A stretch of DNA of 64,000 nt from JBBQZO01 sp038207625 (GTDB taxonomy: Bacteria > Pseudomonadota > Gammaproteobacteria > Burkholderiales > Burkholderiaceae_D): assembly GCA_038207625.1 (NCBI GenBank), contig JBBQZO010000005.1, positions 124,001 to 188,000 on the forward strand, in the 5' to 3' direction. Positions 39,177 to 47,592 of this stretch are shown here, piece by piece (position 1 is the first letter of the stretch; each line of letters begins with the position of its first letter). A program made the position numbers and the translations under genes. Under the pieces are notes generated by a model. It was not told the origin of the DNA, searched no databases, and was given only the letters and a program-made list of their open reading frames with translations.

Positions 39177-40160
39177 ATGACCAGTTTCGCCAGCCTGTTC
39201 GGCTACTGGCGCAAGGCGAAGCAGAACAAAACGCAGAGCCTGCGCGTGCAGCGCTTCGGCGCCGATCCACTGCACTACCTGTCGATCGTACAGGATCGCC
39301 TGCGCGCGAGGACATATTCGTTCGGCCCATACAAGACATTCACCGTACGCGAGAAGAAGTTTCGCCACGTGGTCGACGCGCCGATGAAGGACCGCGTGGT
39401 GCACTGGATGCTCTACCAGTACATGCTGCCGATCTGGCAACCGCGCTTCATTCACGATACCTACGGTAACCTTCCCGGGCGCGGAACGCACGCGGCAGTC
39501 CGGCGCCTGGCCCAGTTCGCGCGCTCGGCCGGCGCCAAGTGGGTGCTGCAGCTCGATATTTCGAAGTATTTCTACAGCGTGAACCACTCGATCCTAAAAG
39601 CTCGCGCGCTGCGCTATATCGGCGACCAAGACGTGCGCGCGGTGCTGGTCGCGCTGATCGACTCATTTCGGACGGGCGACGAATATGACGACCTGTTCCC
39701 CGCCGATGGCATGTACCGCCGGACCCGGGATAAGGGCATGCCGATCGGGAACTTATCGTCGCAACTGTTCGCCAACATCTTCCTGAACGACTTCGACCAC
39801 TGGGTCAAACAGGACCTACGCGTTGGCCGCTATATCCGCTACGTCGACGACATGGTGATCCTGGCCGATACGCGCGAGCAGCTGCTCGCGATCAGCGCCG
39901 CCATCGTCGCCAAGCTGGCCGCCGACGGCCTGACGCTGCACCCCAAGAAGATTCGCCTGGCGCCGGCCGCCGCAGGAATTCCATTTCTCGGCTATATCGT
40001 CTGGCCCGGCCACGTTTCAGTCGGCGCGTATGGCAGGCGCCGATACCACCACCGCCTGCGCGAGCACGAATCGGGCGGGCGCGATCGCACGGCCGCACTG
40101 CGGTCCTATGCAGCCATGTTCAACCATGCTGGCAGCACAATTCAAAGGAACTCCAAATGA
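39177..40160 (+). CDS. DGR reverse transcriptase
   Basis: 327 residues from MTSFASLFGYWRKAKQNKTQ. Group II-like RT motifs: QLDISKYF (about 125-132), the DGR-specific IGNLSSQ (190-196, replacing QG-x-x-x-SP) and YVDD (222-225), then PKKIRLAP and GIPFLGYIVW thumb-side motifs. It copies TR RNA with errors at adenines. No strong ribosome site precedes this ATG; the frame is open back to 38865 through the TR, where an ATG overlaps the accessory stop. Stop overlaps the next gene by ATGA. Confidence 0.95.
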   Translation: MTSFASLFGYWRKAKQNKTQSLRVQRFGADPLHYLSIVQDRLRARTYSFGPYKTFTVREKKFRHVVDAPMKDRVVHWMLYQYMLPIWQPRFIHDTYGNLPGRGTHAAVRRLAQFARSAGAKWVLQLDISKYFYSVNHSILKARALRYIGDQDVRAVLVALIDSFRTGDEYDDLFPADGMYRRTRDKGMPIGNLSSQLFANIFLNDFDHWVKQDLRVGRYIRYVDDMVILADTREQLLAISAAIVAKLAADGLTLHPKKIRLAPAAAGIPFLGYIVWPGHVSVGAYGRRRYHHRLREHESGGRDRTAALRSYAAMFNHAGSTIQRNSK

Positions 40161-40381
40161 ACTACCTTAGCGCGACGGAGCTTGCTGAGCTGGTCGGCTG
40201 CAAGGCCAACCAGCGCTGTCGGATGGCCACGTGGCTGACGCGGAATAAATGGCGTTTCGAGGTTGATGCGAGCGGGCTGCCAAAAGTAGCGCGGGCGTAT
40301 CACGATCGAAAGATGGGCATCACCGAAGAGAAAGTGCAGACGAAATATGCCGAAGCTCCCAACCTCAACGCCTTCGCGTAA
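40157..40381 (+). CDS. DUF4224-like protein, excisionase-position
   Basis: 74 residues, MNYLSATELAELVGCKANQR. Small helix-turn-helix-like fold with WRFEVDASGLPKVARAYHDRKM, the DUF4224 pattern commonly found just upstream of phage integrases. Probably the recombination directionality factor or a site-specific binding partner. Overlaps the RT stop and the integrase start. Confidence 0.8.
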   Translation: MNYLSATELAELVGCKANQRCRMATWLTRNKWRFEVDASGLPKVARAYHDRKMGITEEKVQTKYAEAPNLNAFA

Positions 40382-41564
40382 GGAACGCACCGGCGTCGAC
40401 CGGCTGTACAAACGCGTCGGCGTGCGCAAAGTGTCCTGGTACTACCAGTACCAAGACGGCACTAGCGAGACGCTGGGCAGCGCCGCGCTGGGCGACCGCA
40501 AGGGCATTGCCGATGCCGAGCGGAGCGCGAAGCGCGCGGCGCTCGATATCCAGCAGGGCGTGGTGACGGCCGGATCGGTCGCGCAGATGATCGAGCGCTT
40601 CCGGGACGATATCGCGCCGACGCATTACCTCGACCAGTCCAAGGATGGCCTGGCCGTGCGCGCATCCACGTATTCCAACCTGATCAAATTCTTTGGCGGC
40701 ATGGCGCCGATGACGCTGCGCACGCTGCACGGCTACCAGTTTCTTGATGCGCGCGCCAAATCAGGCGCGCCGGCCAAGGCCAACAAAGAAATGTCGCTGA
40801 TGTCCACGATCTGCAACTACGCCGTGCGCTGGGGAGTAATCGAGGCGAATCCGTTTGTCGGCATGATGCAGAACCAGACCGAGACCAATGTTCGCACGAC
40901 CTCGCGCAGTCAAATCGTGCGCTTCTATCTCTGGGCGCAGCGCCACGACAGCGCGCAATTCCGGGTGCTCGGGTGCGCCGCCATGTTCACCTACCTGACC
41001 GGATTCCGGGCGGCCGAGGTGCGTCCGTTCCATGTCGATGGGCTGTCTGACGATGGCGTGCGCGTGCTTAGCGCCAAGCGAAAGAAGGGCAAGTCGGAGG
41101 TGGTGAAGCTGCGCGAATGGTCGACCAGGCTGCGCGCCGTCGTCAAGCGAGCCCAACAAACCCACCGGACGGAGCGCTCCTACCTATTCTCGAATTCGAC
41201 CGGCGGCGCGTACACCCGCAGTGGCTGGGGCTCGGTCTGGAACGACGCGATGTTTGAATGGCTTGCGTCGCTCGACGACGCGGTTGCCGCCGAACTGGCC
41301 AGGAAGAAGGCTTGGGAGGTGCGCTACAAGGCAGCCTACGACCGCGCGCAATCAACAAAAATGGTGGAGAAATTTGAGCCTGGGCTCAAGTTGATCGAGC
41401 ATTCGGCCTATTTCACACTGTCAGATGTGCGCCCGGCAGCGATCACGACCAAGCTACGAAATCGCAGCGCAGACGCCTACGATTTCGCAGCCCACGCCAA
41501 CCCGAGCACCACGCACAAACACTACGACCGGCGCAAAGAAAAGAAGGCTAGTGCGACGGAATAA
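40347..41564 (+). CDS. int: Tyrosine-type phage integrase
   Basis: 405 residues. N-terminal basic arm-binding part, core-binding SAM-like helices, catalytic domain with the first Arg in FTYLTGFRAAEVR and the Tyr in THKHYDRRK near the C-terminus. The usual His of the H-x-x-R motif is replaced: FTLSDVRPAAITTK has Ser where a His is typical, as tolerated in some phage integrases. Acts on the tRNA-His att sites 138 bp downstream. Overlaps the DUF4224-like gene by 35 bp. Confidence 0.95.
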   Translation: MPKLPTSTPSRKERTGVDRLYKRVGVRKVSWYYQYQDGTSETLGSAALGDRKGIADAERSAKRAALDIQQGVVTAGSVAQMIERFRDDIAPTHYLDQSKDGLAVRASTYSNLIKFFGGMAPMTLRTLHGYQFLDARAKSGAPAKANKEMSLMSTICNYAVRWGVIEANPFVGMMQNQTETNVRTTSRSQIVRFYLWAQRHDSAQFRVLGCAAMFTYLTGFRAAEVRPFHVDGLSDDGVRVLSAKRKKGKSEVVKLREWSTRLRAVVKRAQQTHRTERSYLFSNSTGGAYTRSGWGSVWNDAMFEWLASLDDAVAAELARKKAWEVRYKAAYDRAQSTKMVEKFEPGLKLIEHSAYFTLSDVRPAAITTKLRNRSADAYDFAAHANPSTTHKHYDRRKEKKASATE

Positions 41565-41586
41565 GGCCAGGTCGAAGCGCAAAAAC

Positions 41587-41687
41587 TTTCCAACCGAGGC
41601 CCGCAAACCCGCATGGCGCCGTGACATAATTTTTCCATCCGTTGGAAAATAGGAACACCAAATCCTAGTATCCATGCGGGTTTGCGG
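41587..41687. repeat. Nested inverted repeats between integrase and attR
   Basis: Outer perfect 16-bp arms CCGCAAACCCGCATGG (41601) and CCATGCGGGTTTGCGG (41672); inner stem TTTTCCA/TGGAAAA (41631-41649). TTTCCAAC at 41587 and its reverse at 41641 match the arm-type motif beside attL. It could be an integrase-binding arm plus terminator. Confidence 0.75.
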
Positions 41688-41701
41688 CGTGTTGCGGCTT
41701 A

Positions 41702-41756
41702 GATTGTGATTCCTGTTGTCGTGGGTTCGAGCCCCATCAGCCACCCCAAAGAATGC
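41702..41756 (+). other. attR core (55-bp repeat)
   Basis: Second copy of the tRNA-His 3' half plus flank, starting at the anticodon stem and lacking the D arm, so not a functional tRNA. Marks the right prophage end. Confidence 0.95.
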
Positions 41757-41767
41757 GCAGTAAATCA

Positions 41768-41801
41768 AAGGGTTACATGCTTCGGCTTGTAACCCTTTTT
41801 T
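41768..41801 (+). terminator. Rho-independent terminator (original tRNA-His terminator)
   Basis: AAGGGTTACA/TGTAACCCTT, 10-bp stem, followed by T. Displaced from the tRNA by the prophage, so it now ends rightward phage transcription at the right junction. Confidence 0.85.
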
Positions 41802-42179
41802 CATTTTGCGCACCAGAATCGCGGTTGTGTGTACGTCATCCCAACACGCTCACGTCGATCACCTTGGTACGGCTGTGCAGCTGGGGATTTCCAGGTTCTG
41901 GCGGGACTGCGGGTTCCCGTTCGGCCCGCTGTGTAGGGATTGTCCTCCCATCGTGGCCGATCTCATTTTCTTGTGAGCAACGACGGCGTTGTCATGCTTG
42001 ATGTCGCGGTCCTCGCTGGGCATTTCCTTACTATTCTGGCGGATCGCCGCGTTGGCCGGCCCGCACATCGAGATGTAAGCAATTGCAAGGACGGTCAACC
42101 AATTGCCCGCCCCAGGCGTTTTTTGCTCATGTCCTCAGGGATCACCTGAGTTAATCAAGACCACACTCAAGGAATACAA
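41802..42179. other. Intergenic region, no gene called
   Basis: About 380 bp. Short frames exist on both strands (one leftward, TTG-started, with a signal-peptide-like start and GPNGNPQSRQNLEIP ending), but none has a convincing ribosome site. The segment just before 42180 has AAGGAAT as ribosome site for the next gene. Confidence 0.4.
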
Positions 42180-42578
42180 ATGAACAAGATTATCGCCACT
42201 CTGATCGCCGGCCTGTTTGCCACTTCGGTTTTCGCTCAAGCCCCATCGGCACCTGCCGCCGCAGCACCGACGAGCGCCACCAGCAAGGCTATGAAAGCCG
42301 ATGCCAAGGAAGCCAAAGCGGTTGTCAAGGCCGATACCAAGGAAATGAAAGCGGACGTCAAAGCCGACGCCAAGGAAACCAAAGCTGTCGTCAAAGCCGA
42401 CGTCAAGGAAATGAAAGCGGACGTCAAGGCCGACGACAAGACCGCTGACGTCAAGCAAGAAGCGAAAGTCACCAAGGCCAAGGCACACCGCAAGGCGTCG
42501 AAAGCAAAAGCCAAAGCAAAGGCCAGCGCTGTCGAAGCCAAAGCCGATGCCAAAGAAGCTGCCGCCGCATCAAAGTAA
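42180..42578 (+). CDS. Secreted Lys/Ala-rich repeat protein
   Basis: 132 residues. Signal peptide MNKIIATLIAGLFATSVFAQ, then repeats of about 11-14 residues of the form KEMKADVKADAKETKAVVKAD. Histone H1/late-embryogenesis-like composition; similar proteins are common in Oxalobacteraceae. Possibly stress-related or envelope-associated; exact role unknown. Followed by a strong terminator. Confidence 0.75.
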   Translation: MNKIIATLIAGLFATSVFAQAPSAPAAAAPTSATSKAMKADAKEAKAVVKADTKEMKADVKADAKETKAVVKADVKEMKADVKADDKTADVKQEAKVTKAKAHRKASKAKAKAKASAVEAKADAKEAAAASK

Positions 42579-42594
42579 TCCGCTTCACGCGCGC

Positions 42595-42623
42595 AAAAAA
42601 AGACAGGTTCGCCTGTCTTTTTT
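42595..42623 (+). terminator. Strong Rho-independent terminator
   Basis: AAGACAGG/CCTGTCTT around TTCG, with a long T run after it and A run before it, so bidirectional. Confidence 0.9.
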
Positions 42624-42626
42624 TGT

Positions 42627-43423
42627 TTTTGGCATTCGACACGCGGCGTCCCCCGGCGCCTTCCATGCTGGCCATCAGACCACGTGCAACGCCGCGCGCC
42701 GCTACGCACGTCGGTTCAGCGCACTCCCCTTGCCGCCTGGTCCGACGACCGACCTGGCGCACCAGCAACCAGCGCGGCTGACTCACACGCATACGGTTTG
42801 ACAGCTATCCGGTCGGGCTCAGCCTTGGCACGGTCGGCCGTGTCAATGCCGCGATCCCAGCAGATGTCCCACGCGCGCCGCCGCTGCGCGAGGACCGCGC
42901 GATGCTGCGCACGACAAGTCGATAAACCGGGAGAACTCGGACACTTACCGCTCTTGTTTGGCGCGCTGCAGGCGAAGAAGGTTCAACATTTCAGCAATCC
43001 TCAGTGACACCTGTTTGACCGGATCGCGCTGCAGCGGTTCGGCGGCCATTACCACTGGCCGCGCGGGCCGCGCACCCCAGCGCCGCGTCCGCACTGCGCC
43101 GGCACCAGCGCCGGCGTGCGCGCGCCTGGCGCGACGGCGCAGGTCGATGTCGCCGCACTGCCTTGTCCGTCGTCAAAGTTCCCACGCATATTTCTTACCG
43201 CACAGCGGCGCCACCTCAAGCCGGCGCGTTCGAATCTGCGCGCCCCGTCGATCTTCTTTACAGCGCCCCCTCGCGCAGCCGGCGATCGCAATGCAAGCGA
43301 TTGATACGTAATGGTTTTCTGCGCATGGAACGCATTTTGCGTGCAGCTGCCGGCGGTATCCACGTTCCTGCTTGAGCGCCCTGGCTGGCAAGTTCAGAGC
43401 GCCTATCCACCTGTGAGGAGAAT
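42627..43423. other. Gene-poor, very GC-rich region
   Basis: About 800 bp with only overlapping short frames on both strands, none with a credible ribosome site or protein-like composition. Inverted GCGCC-type tracts occur around 43095-43140. A ribosome site (GAGGAGAAT) for the following gene lies at the end. I see no RNA gene. Confidence 0.4.
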
Positions 43424-45604
43424 ATGATGAGTAATCTTTGGCCCCTATTGCGCCGCGTCTGGCGCAAAGGCAGCGTCCTGCTCGCGGCCGGTTTGATGTG
43501 CGCCAGCGCCCATGCGAGCTTCATTCCGATCGGCTTCCTGTCGTTTGACGCCACCACCAGTACCACGGCGCAATTCGACATCGCCAATATGACGGGCGCG
43601 AACGCGTTCGCGCCCGACTTTCCGGTTCTCAATCCGGTGACGCTGTCAAACCTGAGCCTGCTGGTGGAATTTACCGGCGGCGGTACCCAGACCTTTACCC
43701 AGTCGGACTTTGTACTGAGCCTCGATGGTTTGTCGTATGACGGACCGACCGTCTCCACCGGCAGTGGCATCGTGCCGATCAGCGCCACCTTGAGCGGCCA
43801 ATTGAGCCCGACCTCGCTCAACGTCGGCTCGCTCGTGACGGTCGCGCCGAGCTTTTTTTCCGCTCCCTTGACCAACGTCGGCGGCCCCCTGCAGGACGGC
43901 GACACCAGCCTGATCTTTGGCGTTACAGGCAGCACCGACGTCCCCCTGCCAAGCACACTGGCTCTGCTGCTGGCCGGCGCCCTGGCATGGCTGGCGCCGG
44001 GTGCACTCGGGCGCGCACGGGCGCGCGCCGCTCGCCTGCTGCGCGGGTCGGCGCTGGCCGCGCTGGCGCTGTGCGGATCGGGCGCGGCGCTGGCCGACAC
44101 CAGCGTCAAGCTGGCCGTGGCCGCCTTGCCCAGCAGCGGGGTGGCCGGCGTCACGTCGGTCAAACTGGTCTCGAACGGCTTGCCGGTCGTGCTGGCCAAC
44201 AAGATCGTCATCGCCATCGCCCCCACATGCGCCGCGGGCGGACCGGTGGCCGGTGAGGTCGATACGACCGGCAGCGCCATCATTCATGTGGTCGGCAACA
44301 CCGACCAGATCCGCTTCCTGATTCCCGCCTCGCTGGCCCAAGGCTCGTATCTGGTGTCGATTTCCGGCATCGACACCGGTGGCACCGCCTTTGCCAGCCC
44401 CGCCTGTTCAGTGCTGAGCGTGACCAACACCAACACCACCCTCAATTCCTGTCTGCCCACCAGCTCGCTGGCGGTTGCGCTCGGGCCGAAAGTGACCGCC
44501 TACGTGCCCAACGGCTGGTGGGGCGGGACGGCCACCGGCGTCCAGGCGGTGCCGATCGAAGGCCCCGGTGTGCCGGTGTCGATCGCCACCCCGGGCGTGG
44601 TCAATTCCTGCTCGTCGAACCCGGCCACCGGTGAGACGGTCTGCACCGCCAACTCGACCGATGTGTACCGCATTACTGGCACCAGCCTGAGCAGCACGGC
44701 CACCAGCGGCGCGACCGGCTTTGCCAGTTTCTCCGGCGGCACCTGCCAGAACTGCGGCGTGGCGATCAACGCGCTCACCAATACCGCCTACGTCACCGTC
44801 GGCATCACCAGCAGCCCGTCGCGCTCCGGCATCCAGGGCCTGAACCTGGGCAGCGGCGTATTCAGCGCGCCATTCGCGCTGAGCCACCCCGTGTCGGAGA
44901 ACATCTCGGTCGATGCCGGGCGCAGCCTGCTACTGTCGCCCGGAGAAGATTCCAACTACGGGCTGGTGCAACTGGGCACCAGTGGCAATATGCTGGCCGA
45001 ACTGGCCAACGGCACGATAGGCGGCGGCATTGACTATGATTCGGCTGCCGAAGACTGCACCACCGGCATTGCGCTGACGGCGATCGAGTTCACTTCCTCC
45101 GTTGGCATGGCCGACCTGAACCAGGCCAGCTTCGGGGCCGGCGTGTGGAGTGCGCCGAGCAGCGTGTTCACCTTTAACGGCATCTTCGCCGCCGGCGTAT
45201 CGGGCATCTCGGTCGCTCCGGGTGCTTCCCACTTGGGAGTGGCCACCGGCGAATTCGGCGGCCAGTCGTTCGCCGTGTTCAAGCTGCCAGCCACGCCGGG
45301 CACCGGTGGCACGCCGCCGACAATCGTCGACTATGCCTACATCGATATCCTGCCCAATACGCCCGATGGCAATATCTTCTCGGCCGGTTTCGATCCGCAC
45401 ACGATTACCGCCTACACCAGTCCAAACGACGGCAAGCCGTATGCGCTGATCGCCGACTGGTCCACCGGCACGCCGACCTATGTTGCCGTGATCGACATGA
45501 ACAAGCTGATCGCCGCGCCGCGCATCGGTGCCACTAACACGGTCGATCAGTCGGTGTTCGATCTGCTCGGCACCGGAAGCGTGCGCTATGTAGCGACCCA
45601 TTGA
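43424..45604 (+). CDS. PEP-CTERM-like surface protein fused to a secreted beta-propeller-like protein
   Basis: 726 residues. Signal peptide (residues about 1-32, ends ASAHAS), then a ~150-residue beta-rich domain ending DVPLPSTLALLLAGALAWLAPGALGRARARAARLL, which has the PEP-CTERM layout (short motif, hydrophobic helix, Arg cluster) with PLP instead of PEP. Directly afterwards LRGSALAALALCGSGAALADTS reads like a second signal peptide, followed by ~500 residues of repeated beta strands (SVDAGRSLLLSPGEDSNYG, FSAGFDPHTITAYTSPNDGKPYALIADW) similar to propeller repeats. Looks like two exported proteins joined in frame. Confidence 0.75.
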   Translation: MMSNLWPLLRRVWRKGSVLLAAGLMCASAHASFIPIGFLSFDATTSTTAQFDIANMTGANAFAPDFPVLNPVTLSNLSLLVEFTGGGTQTFTQSDFVLSLDGLSYDGPTVSTGSGIVPISATLSGQLSPTSLNVGSLVTVAPSFFSAPLTNVGGPLQDGDTSLIFGVTGSTDVPLPSTLALLLAGALAWLAPGALGRARARAARLLRGSALAALALCGSGAALADTSVKLAVAALPSSGVAGVTSVKLVSNGLPVVLANKIVIAIAPTCAAGGPVAGEVDTTGSAIIHVVGNTDQIRFLIPASLAQGSYLVSISGIDTGGTAFASPACSVLSVTNTNTTLNSCLPTSSLAVALGPKVTAYVPNGWWGGTATGVQAVPIEGPGVPVSIATPGVVNSCSSNPATGETVCTANSTDVYRITGTSLSSTATSGATGFASFSGGTCQNCGVAINALTNTAYVTVGITSSPSRSGIQGLNLGSGVFSAPFALSHPVSENISVDAGRSLLLSPGEDSNYGLVQLGTSGNMLAELANGTIGGGIDYDSAAEDCTTGIALTAIEFTSSVGMADLNQASFGAGVWSAPSSVFTFNGIFAAGVSGISVAPGASHLGVATGEFGGQSFAVFKLPATPGTGGTPPTIVDYAYIDILPNTPDGNIFSAGFDPHTITAYTSPNDGKPYALIADWSTGTPTYVAVIDMNKLIAAPRIGATNTVDQSVFDLLGTGSVRYVATH

Positions 45605-45649
45605 GTCTGGCCTCCCCGAGCGCGCGGCCCACGACGGCGCGCGCTCCCG

Positions 45650-45686
45650 CGGCCCCGAACTGGCGCGCCTTGCCAGCTCGGGGCCG
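45650..45686 (+). terminator. Large GC-rich hairpin after the fusion gene
   Basis: Fourteen of fifteen pairs (CGGCCCCGA and CTGGC arms), 7-nt loop, followed only by ATTCTTG. A terminator with a poor T tract, or a cruciform. Confidence 0.55.
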
Positions 45687-45870
45687 ATTCTTGCGCCTGC
45701 CGAACGGGCGTGCAGCGCGCCGCACCGTCGCGCCGTAACAACCACCCGTGTGCATCTGACGCACACGGCGCCACTGCGTTGTTGCCAACATGCATCATCA
45801 CGGCGCACAATGCCAGCAGCCGCTGCATTTGTTGGCGGCGCCCACCCTATCCATGTCGGGAGATCAGTCT

Positions 45871-47238
45871 GTGTCGACGTTCTTCGCGCGCGCCACGTGG
45901 CTGCGCGCCAGTGTGTTCAGTATCGTGGTCGGCTCACTGAGCGTCTCGCCAGTGTGGGCCGCGACGGATGCCCAGCGCATCGCCGAACTGGAAAAAAAGC
46001 TGGCCGCCAGCACGGCCCAAATCGAACAACTGGCCGCCCGCCTGCTGGCGCTGGAACAGGTCAAAACAGCCCAGCCCGGCGCCGCACCGGCCGCGCAGAA
46101 CAGCGCCGGCACGGCGCCGCAACCGTCGCTCGCGCGGCCCAATCCGACCAGCCAGGACGGCCGACTCGATACCATCGAGCGCAACTTTGCGCAGCTGGCC
46201 GATTCGTCGGCCCGCCTCGACAGCAACGCCGGCGCGGCGCTGCACGGCTTTACCGATGTCGGCTACGCCAGTTCCAGCAAACCGGTGTCGGACACACGGC
46301 GCAGCGGCTTCGTGCTTGGCAATGTCGATTTCTATCTGACGCCGGACTTGGGCGGGCGCATCAAGTCCCTGATTGAACTCAATTTCGAATACGGTGAAAG
46401 CGGCGTGCTCGCCACCGAACTGGAACGCATGCAAATCGGCTACACCGTCAACGACCAGCTGACACTGTGGCTGGGCCGCTTCCACACCCCGTTCGGCTAC
46501 TGGAACACGGCCTACCATCACGGCGCCCAGATCCAGACTTCGGTGCTGCGTCCGAAAATGCTGGCGTTCGAGGATGACGGCGGTATTGTGCCCAACCATA
46601 CCGTGGGTCTGTGGGCCAACGGCATGCTGCCGCTGGGAGCCGGCAAGCTCGAATACGATCTGTATGTCGGCAATGGCGGGCGCATCGTCGACGGCACGCT
46701 CGAGTTCAACAACGTCAAGGACGACAACGCCAACAAAATGGTGGGGGCCAGCCTGCGCTATCGCTTTGCCGACGCCTACGACGGCCTGATCGTGGGCCTG
46801 CACGGCTTCGGCGAACAGGTCGATGCCAGCTTCCCCGTGGGCGAGGTGCAGCGCACGCGGGTCGGCGTGCTGGGCGCCTACGGCTATTACGACGCCAACG
46901 ACTGGGACGTGATCGGCGAGTACTACCACTTCAACAACAAAGACCTGGGCGGCAATGGCGCCCGGCATGCCAGCTGGAGTGGCTTCGTGCAGATTGGCAG
47001 AACCTTCGGCGCCGACCTGACGCCCTACGTGCGCTTCGAGAAAGCCAGTCTGGACCAGCTCGACAACTATTTCCTGTCGCGCCGCAGCGCACGCTCGTAC
47101 ACGCGCCAGGCGGTCGGCCTGCGCTACGACCTCGCCCCCAAGGCAGCGCTGAAAATGGAGTTCAATCGCACCGACGAAACGCGCGACGGTGGCAGCAGCT
47201 ACCACGAAGCGCAGTTGCAGTACGCCATACGTTTCTGA
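45871..47238 (+). CDS. Outer-membrane porin-like protein
   Basis: 455 residues from GTG (VSTFFARATWLRASVFSIVV), chosen for the GGGAGA ribosome site; an ATG at 45853 is an alternative. Signal peptide ending VWAATDAQ, coiled-coil segment (RIAELEKKLAASTAQIEQLAARLLALEQ), then alternating beta strands from GFTDVGYASSSKPV through LWLGRFHTPFGYWNTAYHHG to LQYAIRF with the C-terminal aromatic of outer-membrane barrels. Resembles OprO/OprP-like phosphate-selective and related porins; substrate not certain. Confidence 0.8.
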   Translation: MSTFFARATWLRASVFSIVVGSLSVSPVWAATDAQRIAELEKKLAASTAQIEQLAARLLALEQVKTAQPGAAPAAQNSAGTAPQPSLARPNPTSQDGRLDTIERNFAQLADSSARLDSNAGAALHGFTDVGYASSSKPVSDTRRSGFVLGNVDFYLTPDLGGRIKSLIELNFEYGESGVLATELERMQIGYTVNDQLTLWLGRFHTPFGYWNTAYHHGAQIQTSVLRPKMLAFEDDGGIVPNHTVGLWANGMLPLGAGKLEYDLYVGNGGRIVDGTLEFNNVKDDNANKMVGASLRYRFADAYDGLIVGLHGFGEQVDASFPVGEVQRTRVGVLGAYGYYDANDWDVIGEYYHFNNKDLGGNGARHASWSGFVQIGRTFGADLTPYVRFEKASLDQLDNYFLSRRSARSYTRQAVGLRYDLAPKAALKMEFNRTDETRDGGSSYHEAQLQYAIRF

Positions 47239-47592
47239 CACCGGGGGCTAACGCGATGTTGCTTTTTTCTACATGTTGCCGCAATGCTGATATGATGCTG
47301 AGCCTGCACCTGGGCGCCACTGCAAAAACCGGTGCGCCATTGCGGTACTTGCCGTCGCGGCACCGAACAACCGACGCCGCACGTCGCCCTGCCGTGCTGA
47401 CCCGGCGGCGCAACCAACCGCTGACGACGCGCTCCTGCCATGGTCGCCGGCGCCGTCCAGTCACCTGGCAACAGCGTGGCGCACTGCACGCTGAACGCGA
47501 TGGGCAAGTCGCGCCGCGGGGCGATATCGTCGGTCCCATCGACTGGAAAAATTTACCCGCAAAGCGGCTGGTCTGATGCGTCGCGCCGCAAG
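47239..47592. other. Intergenic region, no gene recognised
   Basis: About 350 bp between the porin-like and PstS-like genes on the same strand. Short frames only, none with a ribosome site. An operon is possible but the gap is long. Confidence 0.4.

Larger units (their letters stand above)
2211..41756. mobile_element. Complete prophage, siphovirus-like, integrated in tRNA-His
   Basis: Bounded by a 55-bp perfect direct repeat (2211-2265 and 41702-41756) with a tyrosine integrase next to the right copy. It contains terminase, portal, HK97-type protease and capsid, head-tail joining proteins, tail tube, frameshifted tail chaperone, tape measure, lysis genes, O/P-like replication genes, CII/Cro/CI and a 10-kb rightward block with a diversity-generating retroelement and a ubiquitin-like conjugation cassette. 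The only break seen is a short ORF at 14808-14993, so the element may be inducible. I do not recognise a lambda J-type tail-tip hub. Confidence 0.95.

Noticed and set aside
41702..41756. Second tRNA-His or tRNA fragment gene
   Set aside because: Only the 3' half (from the anticodon stem) is present; it is the attR repeat and cannot fold as a tRNA.
45934..47241. 435-codon leftward frame opposite the porin gene
   Set aside because: Composition (His/Val/Gln/Arg rich) is typical of antisense shadow; the rightward frame has signal peptide and barrel pattern.
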